Origin: Lysobacteraceae bacterium | GTDB lineage: Bacteria; Pseudomonadota; Gammaproteobacteria; Xanthomonadales; Xanthomonadaceae | Reading direction: 5' to 3' | Length of the DNA: 5,330 nucleotides | Assembly (NCBI GenBank): GCA_017990865.1 | Contig: JAGNNB010000242.1 | Span: 1-5,330 of the forward strand | In this document: positions 1 to 5,330 of the stretch, one piece after another | Numbering within the stretch: position 1 is the stretch's first letter | Layout of the letters: the number at the start of each line of letters is the position of its first letter | The notes under the pieces: model-generated | What the model was told of the DNA's origin: nothing | Database searches by the model: none | What the model saw: only the letters and a program-made list of their open reading frames with translations | Made by a program: the position numbers and the translations under genes

Positions 1-648
1 GATGCCGTTCAACTCGACGTTACCGGTGACGAGTTCGCCCGGTTTCAACGTGGCTTGTCCATCGCCCTTGAACAACGTGCCGGCGGGGCTGTCGTTGAGA
101 TTCAAATTGAGGAAGTGCTTACCGTTGTCGTTCCAATTCAACTTGAAATCGTTGGTTTTGGTGATGCCGTTCAATTCGACGTTACCCGTGACGAGTTCGC
201 CCGGTTTCAATGTCGCCTGCCCGTCGCCCTTGAACAATGTCCCCGCCGGGCTGTCGTTGAGATTCAAATTGAGGAAGTGCTTGCCGTTGTCGTTCCAATT
301 CAACTTGAAGTCGTTGGTTTTGGTGATGCCGTTCAATTCGACGTTACCGGTGACGAGCTCGCCCGGTTTCAACGTGGCTTGTCCATCGCCCTTGAACAAC
401 GTCCCGGCGGGGCTGTCGTTGAGATTCAAATTGAGGAAGTGCTTGTCGTTATCGTTCCAATTCAACTTGAAGTCGTTGGTTTTGGTAATGCCGTTCAATT
501 CGAACCCGCCGGTCACCAGCTCGCCCGGTTTCAATGTGGCTTGGCCATCGCCTTTGACGACGGTGCCGGCCGGCGTGTCGTTCAAACCGAAGTTGAAGAA
601 ATGCAGATCGCGATCGGTCCACTTGAATTTGAGATCGGAAAATTTCTC
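1..648 (-). repeat. 162-bp tandem repeat array, four copies, reaching the left edge
   Basis: Copies occupy 1-162, 163-324, 325-486 and 487-648, with no insertion or deletion between them. By direct comparison copy 1 differs from copy 2 at 13 of 162 positions, copy 1 from copy 3 at 7, and copy 2 from copy 3 at 12. Copies 1 and 2 encode the same 54 residues on the minus strand. Copy 3 has one substitution (Gly to Asp in WNDNxKHF). Copy 4 is older and shares 37 of 54 residues with copy 3. Because the array touches the left edge, the total copy number is unknown. The repeat is coding, not intergenic. Confidence 0.95.
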
Positions 649-1161
649 GACGCCGTTGAACTCGCCGGAACCGGTGAGTTGCTGGCCATTGCCGATCGCC
701 CACAGCCCGTTCGTTTTGAAGATATCGCCTTGGGGCGAGGTGGAGAGGTTGCCGTTGAGCAAACTGCCGTCGCCGAATTTCAGGTCGGCGAGCCATTGCG
801 ACGTGCCCTTGGGTGGCTGCACATCGAATCCGAGATTCGCGCTGCCGCCGCGACCGAGACCGAAGGTGCCGTTCGCGCCGTAGCTTTCGAGCGAGAACGG
901 TTGCGTGCCCAACAAGGCGTTAGCGCCGAGCGTGTCGCCGTTCTTGAACAAATAAGAGGCCAGGCCTTGGTACTGGGTCGGCGAAGGCTGGGTGATGCTG
1001 CCGGTGAAATCGCCGTCCAACAGCGGCGACTTGAACACCCAGCCGCCCGGCGGCGGCGTGGGCGCCGCGATCTGGGTCGAGTCCTGAGGCGGCTTGCCGC
1101 TCTGCGGCGCGCCTCCGGTCGGGGCGGGATCTTGTTTCTGCGGGTCGTTCACGGGCGGCAT
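1..1161 (-). CDS. Uncharacterised tandem-repeat protein (54-residue repeats), C-terminus beyond window
   Basis: This frame is open for 387 codons from ATG at 1161 to the window edge, so the C-terminus is missing. I do not recognise the family. Residues 1-40 are rich in Pro, Gln and Gly (MPPVNDPQKQDPAPTGGAP) with no signal peptide or membrane segment. Residues 41-117 are Gly/Asn/Phe-rich and probably beta. From about residue 118 five 54-residue units follow in exact register, with recurring elements FKLNWND, HFLNLNLNDSPAG, FKGDGQATLKPGELVTG and VELNGI. The alternating polar/hydrophobic pattern suggests about four short beta strands per unit, hence an elongated beta-repeat fold (inference). The start at 1161 is chosen because GGGGAG lies 7 nt upstream; in-frame ATGs at 1176 and 1251 are alternatives and neither adds a signal peptide. 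The gene is divergent from sua5. The unit resembles MORN repeats only vaguely, without their YxG/HGxG signature. I am confident it is coding; function is unknown. Confidence 0.8.
   Translation of the reverse strand, partial: MPPVNDPQKQDPAPTGGAPQSGKPPQDSTQIAAPTPPPGGWVFKSPLLDGDFTGSITQPSPTQYQGLASYLFKNGDTLGANALLGTQPFSLESYGANGTFGLGRGGSANLGFDVQPPKGTSQWLADLKFGDGSLLNGNLSTSPQGDIFKTNGLWAIGNGQQLTGSGEFNGVEKFSDLKFKWTDRDLHFFNFGLNDTPAGTVVKGDGQATLKPGELVTGGFELNGITKTNDFKLNWNDNDKHFLNLNLNDSPAGTLFKGDGQATLKPGELVTGNVELNGITKTNDFKLNWNDNGKHFLNLNLNDSPAGTLFKGDGQATLKPGELVTGNVELNGITKTNDFKLNWNDNGKHFLNLNLNDSPAGTLFKGDGQATLKPGELVTGNVELNGI
649..810 (-). repeat. Degenerate fifth copy of the 54-residue repeat
   Basis: This stretch is exactly 162 bp and continues the register of the array toward the N-terminus. 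Its 54 residues match copy 4 without gaps at the structural positions: P26, G28, K32, G35, G42, T46, G47, E50, N52 and G53 of the unit, ending FNGV where the others end LNGI. Nucleotide similarity is mostly gone, so it is an ancient copy. The preceding 54 residues (811-972) keep the Gly/Asn-rich beta character, but I cannot align them convincingly. Confidence 0.7.
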
Positions 1162-1168
1162 TTCGACT

Positions 1169-1174
1169 CTCCCC
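1169..1174 (-). promoter_or_regulatory. Ribosome binding site of the repeat-protein gene
   Basis: On the minus strand GGGGAG is followed by a 7-nt spacer (AGTCGAA) and ATG at 1161. It decides between the in-frame candidates at 1161, 1176 and 1251. The ATG at 1176 lies immediately beside this motif and so cannot use it, and the one at 1251 has only a weak AAGG upstream. Confidence 0.6.
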
Positions 1175-1259
1175 ATCGCTCGATCAAGCGCTTCGCAGCA
1201 TCGACCGGGGCGGCGCCCGAAGTCAAGCGCTCGGGGCGGATCCGCGGCCATCGCGCCTT

Positions 1260-1265
1260 TACAAT
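1260..1265 (+). promoter_or_regulatory. Possible -10 element for sua5
   Basis: TACAAT matches the sigma-70 -10 consensus at five of six positions. Transcription would start near 1272, leaving a leader of about 50 nt before the ATG at 1325 and excluding the in-frame ATG at 1268 as a start. No recognisable -35 hexamer lies 16-18 nt upstream, so the call is weak. Confidence 0.2.
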
Positions 1266-1324
1266 CGATGGGCAAGCCCGCACTGTGCCCGCCCGCCGAA
1301 CCGCCGCCCCCGAACCAACACGCC

Positions 1325-2311
1325 ATGCCGACCCGGGTTCTCCATGCCGATCGCGCCGACGACCGCGCCGAGGCCGTGCGCCTGCTGCGCGCGGGGCGGC
1401 TGGTGGCGGTACCCACGGAGACCGTGTACGGCTTGGCCGGAGACGCCTCCAATCCCGAGGCGGTGCGGGCCATTTTCGCCGCCAAAGGCCGGCCCACGAA
1501 CCACCCGCTGATCGTGCATCTGCCCTCGGCCGACCGCATGCCGCGCTGGGCGCGGAACATCCCGCCGACGGCTTGGCGCCTCGCCGAGGCGTTCTGGCCC
1601 GGGCCGATGACCTTGCTCTTGCATAAGTCGGACGCCGCGCAGACCGAGGCCACCGGCGGACGGCCGACCATCGGCCTGCGGGTGCCGGCGCATCCGGTGT
1701 TGCGCGAAATTCTGATCGCGTTGGACGGTGGCCTCGCTGCGCCCTCAGCCAACCCCTACCAGCGTTTGAGCCCGACCACCGCCGAGCAGGTCCTGCATGG
1801 CCTGGACGGGCGCATCGACGCGGTGCTCGACGGCGGCCCCTGCGCTGTGGGTCTGGAATCCACCATCGTCGATCTGACCGGCCCGGTGCCGCGAATCGTC
1901 CGCGCCGGACCGATCACCCGGGCGCAGATCGAAGCCGCGATCGGCGCGCCGGTCGAACTGCCGGAACGGCACGATGCCGCCGTACCGGGCAACGTCGCCG
2001 TGCATTACCGGCCGCGGACGCCACTGCGCGTGTGGCCGCTCGATGCCTTGCGCGCGCGGCTGGCGGAGTTGACGGCCGACGCGCGCATCGCGGTCGCGTA
2101 TCACAGCGCCGAACTCGCGATCCCCGAAGCGGGCATCGTCGCGCATCTGCGCTTACCCGCCGACAAAGCCGGCTATGCGCACGATCTCTACAGCGCGCTG
2201 CATACGCTGGACCTCACGAATGCGGACGCCATCTGGCTGGAACGCCCGCCGCAAGGCGAGGACTGGCGCGACGTGAACGATCGATTGTCGAAGGCGGCGA
2301 GCGCAGACTGA
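1325..2311 (+). CDS. sua5: L-threonylcarbamoyladenylate synthase, Sua5 type (two-domain)
   Basis: This cytoplasmic enzyme makes L-threonylcarbamoyl-AMP from threonine, bicarbonate and ATP. TsaB/TsaD/TsaE then transfer the threonylcarbamoyl group to A37 of ANN-decoding tRNAs (t6A). The predicted protein has 328 residues, the length of the Sua5 class rather than the roughly 190-residue single-domain TsaC/YrdC. The YrdC domain covers about residues 10-200: PTETVYGLAGDA (30-41), KGRP (54-57), NHPLIVH (59-65), WPGPMTLLL (91-99), GLRVPAHP (117-124), LAAPSANP (137-144) and GLESTIVDL (176-184). The linker VPGNVAVHYRP (220-230) is the Sua5 PG...HY.P signature, followed by the Rossmann-like Sua5 domain with LYSALHTLD (288-296) and a typical VNDRLSKA end. 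ATG 1325 is chosen because homology begins at once (PTRVLHADRAD); the in-frame ATG at 1268 would add a Pro-rich extension. No clear Shine-Dalgarno is visible. The TGA stop is at 2309-2311. Confidence 0.96.
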   Translation: MPTRVLHADRADDRAEAVRLLRAGRLVAVPTETVYGLAGDASNPEAVRAIFAAKGRPTNHPLIVHLPSADRMPRWARNIPPTAWRLAEAFWPGPMTLLLHKSDAAQTEATGGRPTIGLRVPAHPVLREILIALDGGLAAPSANPYQRLSPTTAEQVLHGLDGRIDAVLDGGPCAVGLESTIVDLTGPVPRIVRAGPITRAQIEAAIGAPVELPERHDAAVPGNVAVHYRPRTPLRVWPLDALRARLAELTADARIAVAYHSAELAIPEAGIVAHLRLPADKAGYAHDLYSALHTLDLTNADAIWLERPPQGEDWRDVNDRLSKAASAD

Positions 2312-2454
2312 GCGTTCGCCGATGCGTTGCGATCGAAGAACAATCCAAGAACGATCGAACGAAGACCGAACCTCGACAAGACTGCGATCGACCTACGTCC
2401 GGAAACGCCGTTAGCATCGACAGCGCACGCCCAACGCATCGCATCGCAGACCGA
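2312..2454. other. Gap between convergent genes
   Basis: These 143 bases separate the stop codons of sua5 and the metallophosphoesterase gene. A terminator would be expected here, but I find no GC stem followed by a T run on either strand. The only notable symmetry is a 10-bp inverted pair, CGATGCGTTG at 2320-2329 and CAACGCATCG at 2432-2441, which is too far apart to be an ordinary intrinsic terminator. CGATCG-type words are frequent here, as in the rest of the window. Confidence 0.5.
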
Positions 2455-3987
2455 TCAATCCGCCTCCGCCTTACCCGCCAGATACATCAAGCAGCGCACT
2501 TTTTTCCGATGCTCTTCGCTGCCGACCGGGGTGTCGCTGAGATAGCGGTCCAGATTGCGTCGAGCGGTCGTCGGCTTGTACTGCGTCTTTCTGTAATCTC
2601 TCGTCAATCCGAGCCGAATACCGGCATCGAACCAACGCGCGAGCGGATAGCCGTACTCGGAATTTTCGTTGTTGCGCAGCCCATCGGCGAAGCGCTTCCA
2701 GCCGCGTTCGCATACGGCGATCGGATTCTCTCCATTCTCGCGGCCGACGGCGTCATCGCCTTCGATCGCGTGCAAGATCGTCGGCCGAACCGCCAGCACG
2801 GGCGGCTGTCGGCACTTCGGATCGGCGATCGCCGCACCGTCCACGATCTCGACGATCGCCGCATGCGCACGGTGATCCGTCGTCGACCCGACATTGAATT
2901 CGCCGAGGCAACCGGAAAAAGTGTCGTCGGTGATTTCGTAGCGATAGAGGTCGAGCCGTTCGCTCGGCGGCGTATCGCGATGCGTATGCGCCGACAGCCA
3001 AAGGTTCGCGCCGGACAGCAACAACAAGTTGCCGATCTGGCCGGAAGCGAAGTTTACGCCGGCCAACGACCACTGCAAATCCTTGGTCGGATAGTGCGAG
3101 GCGAAAATACGCTCGGCCCCTGGATCGGCATCTTTCAATTGCGCGAAGACCCATGCGGTTTGGCTCCCCGGTCCGAACGACACGCCGCCGCGCAAGCCTC
3201 TGCCCTCTCCCAATGTGGGAACCGACGGAAACACGGGATTGAAGCTGAGATCCCGATAATCCGACGTGTCGATCAGCACCAACGCACCTCGGTGCCCGGC
3301 GCGCTTGTAGTCGAGAACCGCCGCATAAAAACAGCCTTCGGTATGCTGATCCTCCTCCGCCTCCACCCGGCAGCCGCCATCGTCACGATCGACCTCGGAC
3401 AAACTGTCGCGATAGTCGGTGAAGATCGAAGACGAGATAGCCTCCAGACGCGAGGATTCGGTATTGAACGCCGAAGTCGAGCGAACGAGCTCAGCCTTGG
3501 TGTAATACGCTTGGCCGCCGCACGCCAAGGCGCGCAGATGGCGATCCGACTGATTGCCGGTCGCCAGATAATCGTGATTGCCGATCGCGAAAAAGATCGG
3601 CACGCCGTGTTTCGCGCGGTTCTCGCGCAGGATAGAAAAGAAAAGATCGACTTCGTCGCGGCAACCGCTGTTGGCGCCATCGCCGAGATAAAGAATCGCA
3701 TCCGGCCGCGACAGCGCCATTCGATCGAGCATATCGCGCAATTGGTGTTCGGCCAGATGCTCCTGCGCGGTCGTTCTCACCGCAACGTTGGCGACCGCAT
3801 CGGCCTGCACCGTCCGAAAAAGGTAGTGACTGGTCTTTTGCGGCGTGGTGAGCTGCGTATCTGCGATCACGCCCAGGCGCAGGCCATCATGCGACCGAAT
3901 CGACGCCGTTTGCGCCGAAATCTCGCCGCACCAGCCGCATCCGGCCAATGCCAGGATGGCCACGAATTTCTTCCAATGCGCGCTCAT
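2455..3987 (-). CDS. Calcineurin-like metallophosphoesterase lipoprotein
   Basis: The predicted protein has 510 residues. The N-terminus (MSAHWKKFVAILALAGC) is a lipoprotein signal with lipobox LAGC. Cys17 would be lipidated, and Gly at +2 favours outer-membrane sorting by Lol (known rule; localisation inferred). The dinuclear-metal phosphoesterase motifs follow in order: GVIADTQL with D43 (Gln45 where DxH is usual), LGDGAN with D103, AIGNHD with N137-H138-D139, FASHY with H298, and SAHTH with H334 and H336. The long 139-298 segment and a C-terminal region of about 120 residues after the domain, both with several cysteines, are unassigned accessory parts. The likely activity is hydrolysis of a phosphomono- or diester in the cell envelope; the substrate cannot be read from the sequence. 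The start at 3987 is preceded by AGGGGAG 4 nt upstream; a TTG start at 4050 would bury the signal peptide. The gene lies 86 nt downstream of the propeller gene, possibly in one transcript. GC is lower than in sua5. Confidence 0.92.
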   Translation of the reverse strand: MSAHWKKFVAILALAGCGWCGEISAQTASIRSHDGLRLGVIADTQLTTPQKTSHYLFRTVQADAVANVAVRTTAQEHLAEHQLRDMLDRMALSRPDAILYLGDGANSGCRDEVDLFFSILRENRAKHGVPIFFAIGNHDYLATGNQSDRHLRALACGGQAYYTKAELVRSTSAFNTESSRLEAISSSIFTDYRDSLSEVDRDDGGCRVEAEEDQHTEGCFYAAVLDYKRAGHRGALVLIDTSDYRDLSFNPVFPSVPTLGEGRGLRGGVSFGPGSQTAWVFAQLKDADPGAERIFASHYPTKDLQWSLAGVNFASGQIGNLLLLSGANLWLSAHTHRDTPPSERLDLYRYEITDDTFSGCLGEFNVGSTTDHRAHAAIVEIVDGAAIADPKCRQPPVLAVRPTILHAIEGDDAVGRENGENPIAVCERGWKRFADGLRNNENSEYGYPLARWFDAGIRLGLTRDYRKTQYKPTTARRNLDRYLSDTPVGSEEHRKKVRCLMYLAGKAEAD

Positions 3988-3991
3988 CCCG

Positions 3992-3998
3992 CTCCCCT
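3992..3998 (-). promoter_or_regulatory. Ribosome binding site of the metallophosphoesterase gene
   Basis: Minus-strand AGGGGAG followed by CGGG and ATG. The spacer is short, but the match is strong and it places the start directly before the lipoprotein signal, ruling against the upstream TTG at 4050. Confidence 0.6.
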
Positions 3999-4030
3999 GT
4001 GCGTGGTCATCGATAGTTCCGGCAAGCGAG

Positions 4031-4060
4031 AGTATCCGAAAAGGAACCAATTGACGTCAC
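4031..4060 (-). promoter_or_regulatory. Possible promoter for the metallophosphoesterase gene
   Basis: Minus-strand GTGACG (4060-4055, four of six to TTGACA), an 18-nt spacer, and GATACT (4036-4031, four of six to TATAAT). The -35-like hexamer sits inside the 13-bp direct repeat. It is a weak match, given only because the gap otherwise lacks a promoter candidate; read-through from the upstream gene is equally possible. Confidence 0.18.
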
Positions 4061-4082
4061 ATCTTGGAGGACGTCACATCTT
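4053..4082 (-). repeat. 13-bp direct repeat spanning the stop codon of the propeller gene
   Basis: GACGTCACATCTT occurs at 4053-4065 and 4070-4082 with a 17-bp period, so it looks like a partial 17-bp tandem duplication. The right-hand copy contains the last codons and TGA stop (4076-4074) of the propeller gene; the left-hand copy lies in the gap. The left copy also forms the 8-bp palindrome TGACGTCA (4052-4059). Confidence 0.85.
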
Positions 4083-5330
4083 CGGTATCACTGTCGCGAA
4101 ATCATGCGGCAAAACGCGCGGCACGGCGTTCGCCGAGGGCGGTTCGCGCAGACGCCTGCGCAGATTCGAGTCCACGCGCTGTCGCAAACGCGGGCCGATT
4201 TCGAAACCCGTTGGCGCGCCGCGCGAACGCTGCGCTTGCCGTTTCGCGGCGGCGCTCGCGGGGCCGACGGACACCGGCGGCAAATGCGGCAACGGCGCGG
4301 ACACGATATCGGTGCGGTTCTCCAGATCGCCGTCATTGGCCTTGCCGTAGAACGCGACGAACACGCCGTCGGCTTCGATCAAGCCCTGATAATCGCCGAC
4401 GAAATACCCGTTGGCGTTCGGCGCGAACGACAAATCGAACGACGCGCCGATGCGCTGCTCGGTCCAGGTCGCGCCGCCGTCGCCGGAGCGCGCCAACCAC
4501 ACGTCGGCGGTCAGCGCCGGAGTCGCGGTGTCGTTACGCAGATCGTAATAGCTCACCGCGACCACACCATTGCGACCGACGCTGACGCTCGGCGTGAACG
4601 CCGCCGCGCCGACGATCGCATTCACGCGAATCGGCGCCGACCACGTCGCGCCGCTGTCGATCGAACGCGACATGGCGATGGCGTCGTGAGCGCCATTGCC
4701 GAAACGCGCGTCCTGCCACACCGCGTACAGCTCGCCGAGCGGCGAAACGGCGATGCTGGGAATGATCGAGCCATCGCGCACCTTGACGCCGGTCCACGGG
4801 TCGGTGGTGCCGACCGCCAACAAATCGGCGATATAGATCGGCGCGGACCACGTCGCGCCGCGATCGAACGAACGCACGATGCCGACGCGCGAACGCTGCG
4901 GCCCGAGCGTCGGCCGGTCGATCTGATTGAACACATCGACGACCACGCCGTTGGGCAATACGACGATCTGATTGCCGATGGTTTGATTGCGGCTGCCCGG
5001 GTCGTGGATCGGTCGCGCCGGTTCCCAACTCGCGCCGCCGTCGACGCTGCGCGCGAAATACGCCGGCCCGCTGTCGTTGGCGTCGATCAAGCGATCCCAC
5101 ACGGCATACACGAAATTCGCGTCGTTCGGATCGGCGGTCAAGGCGTTCTTGTCGTTGAAGGCCGCCGCGCTGTCGCGAATCAACGCAATCGGGTTGCTCC
5201 AAGTGCGACCGTGATCGAACGAGCGGCTCGCCAACATCGCATTGACGGAACCGACTTGAAACACGCCGCCGTTGGTGGACAAGGCCATCGCATGCACCAC
5301 GCCGTTGGGCGAATAGCTCACCCATGGGTC
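4074..5330 (-). CDS. Sialidase-superfamily (BNR/Asp-box) beta-propeller protein, N-terminus beyond window
   Basis: The frame is open from the right edge (first residues DPWVSYSPNG) to TGA at 4076-4074, giving 418 residues; the true start is outside. Five Asp-boxes of the form SxDxGxTW are visible, with first codon bases of their Asp at 5216 (SFDHGRTW), 5042 (SVDGGASW), 4865 (SFDRGATW), 4658 (SIDSGATW) and 4481 (SGDGGATW). Asp-boxes mark turns between strands of each propeller blade in sialidases and related glycan-binding or glycosidase proteins. Other typical elements are NGVVHAMAL, LYAVWQDARFG, GVVAVSYYDLRND and FVGDYQGL near the last blade. The catalytic Arg triad and the Tyr/Glu and Asp of true sialidases cannot be assigned, and an FRIP-type motif would be in the missing part, so enzymatic activity is unproven. 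The last 62 residues are Arg-rich and do not look like propeller. The protein is probably exported. It lies upstream of and co-directional with the metallophosphoesterase gene. Confidence 0.9.
   Translation of the reverse strand, partial: DPWVSYSPNGVVHAMALSTNGGVFQVGSVNAMLASRSFDHGRTWSNPIALIRDSAAAFNDKNALTADPNDANFVYAVWDRLIDANDSGPAYFARSVDGGASWEPARPIHDPGSRNQTIGNQIVVLPNGVVVDVFNQIDRPTLGPQRSRVGIVRSFDRGATWSAPIYIADLLAVGTTDPWTGVKVRDGSIIPSIAVSPLGELYAVWQDARFGNGAHDAIAMSRSIDSGATWSAPIRVNAIVGAAAFTPSVSVGRNGVVAVSYYDLRNDTATPALTADVWLARSGDGGATWTEQRIGASFDLSFAPNANGYFVGDYQGLIEADGVFVAFYGKANDGDLENRTDIVSAPLPHLPPVSVGPASAAAKRQAQRSRGAPTGFEIGPRLRQRVDSNLRRRLREPPSANAVPRVLPHDFATVIPKM

Larger units (their letters stand above)
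1162..1324. other. Intergenic region between divergent genes
   Basis: These 163 bases separate the divergent repeat-protein gene and sua5 and should hold promoters for both. On the minus strand GGGGAG at 1174-1169 is a good ribosome binding site for the ATG at 1161. On the plus strand no purine-rich Shine-Dalgarno site precedes the sua5 start. A minus-strand TTGACT hexamer (1226-1221) resembles a -35 box, but no convincing -10 follows at 16-18 nt. I see no operator palindrome or hairpin. Confidence 0.6.

Noticed and set aside
1..648. Regular 162-bp array, considered as CRISPR or a non-coding satellite
   Set aside because: The unit is far too long for a CRISPR repeat-spacer unit, has no variable spacer, and keeps an open reading frame with wobble-only differences.
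55..1626. A 523-codon plus-strand open frame over the repeats and into sua5
   Set aside because: It overlaps sua5 in another frame, and its second half is Arg/Ala low-complexity sequence typical of an out-of-frame reading of GC-rich DNA.
2320..2441. 10-bp inverted repeat between the convergent genes, considered as a bidirectional terminator
   Set aside because: The arms are 102 nt apart and no T run follows on either strand, so it could easily arise by chance in DNA rich in GCGATC-like words.
2312..2900. Frequent CGATCG/GCGATCGC words, considered as HIP1-like repeats
   Set aside because: The full GCGATCGC octamer is seen only rarely; the abundance fits codon usage and GC content.
2032..4350. 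A 772-codon plus-strand open frame
   Set aside because: It lies antisense to the metallophosphoesterase and the end of sua5, has no domain logic, and is explained by GC-rich codon composition. The opposite strand has a lipobox, all phosphoesterase motifs and a ribosome binding site.
4074..5330. Naming the gene as an active exo-alpha-sialidase (nanH)
   Set aside because: Only the Asp-boxes and propeller pattern are visible. The catalytic residues cannot be assigned and the N-terminal part is missing, so only superfamily membership is claimed.

Overview
The window is GC-rich overall and looks like a chromosomal segment from a gammaproteobacterium, possibly a Xanthomonadaceae/Lysobacter-like organism. 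That assignment is only an inference from base composition and gene style; nothing here fixes the taxon.

Layout from left to right. (1) Positions 1-1161, minus strand: the N-terminal 387 codons of a large repeat protein whose C-terminus lies beyond the left edge. It has a Pro-rich N-terminus without a signal peptide, then a 54-residue (162-bp) tandem repeat in exact register. Three copies at the left edge are almost identical, and two older, diverged copies lie nearer the N-terminus. I do not recognise the family. (2) Positions 1162-1324: intergenic region between divergent genes. (3) Positions 1325-2311, plus strand: a complete two-domain Sua5-type L-threonylcarbamoyladenylate synthase (tRNA t6A synthesis), the one clear housekeeping gene. 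(4) Positions 2312-2454: gap between convergent genes. (5) Positions 2455-3987, minus strand: a predicted outer-membrane lipoprotein carrying a calcineurin-like metallophosphoesterase domain. (6) Positions 4074-5330, minus strand: the C-terminal 418 residues of a sialidase-superfamily beta-propeller protein with five Asp-box (BNR) repeats; its N-terminus lies beyond the right edge.

The sialidase-like gene and the metallophosphoesterase are co-directional and 86 nt apart, so they may be co-transcribed. Both are probably exported, though the propeller's signal would be outside the window. No pathway links them to Sua5 or to the repeat protein. The repeat gene and the metallophosphoesterase gene have visibly lower GC than Sua5 and the propeller gene in sampled lines, which suggests a mixed core/accessory neighbourhood. 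Several very long open frames on the opposite strands are composition and frame-alignment artefacts and are not annotated. I see no RNA gene, insertion sequence, CRISPR array or attachment site.
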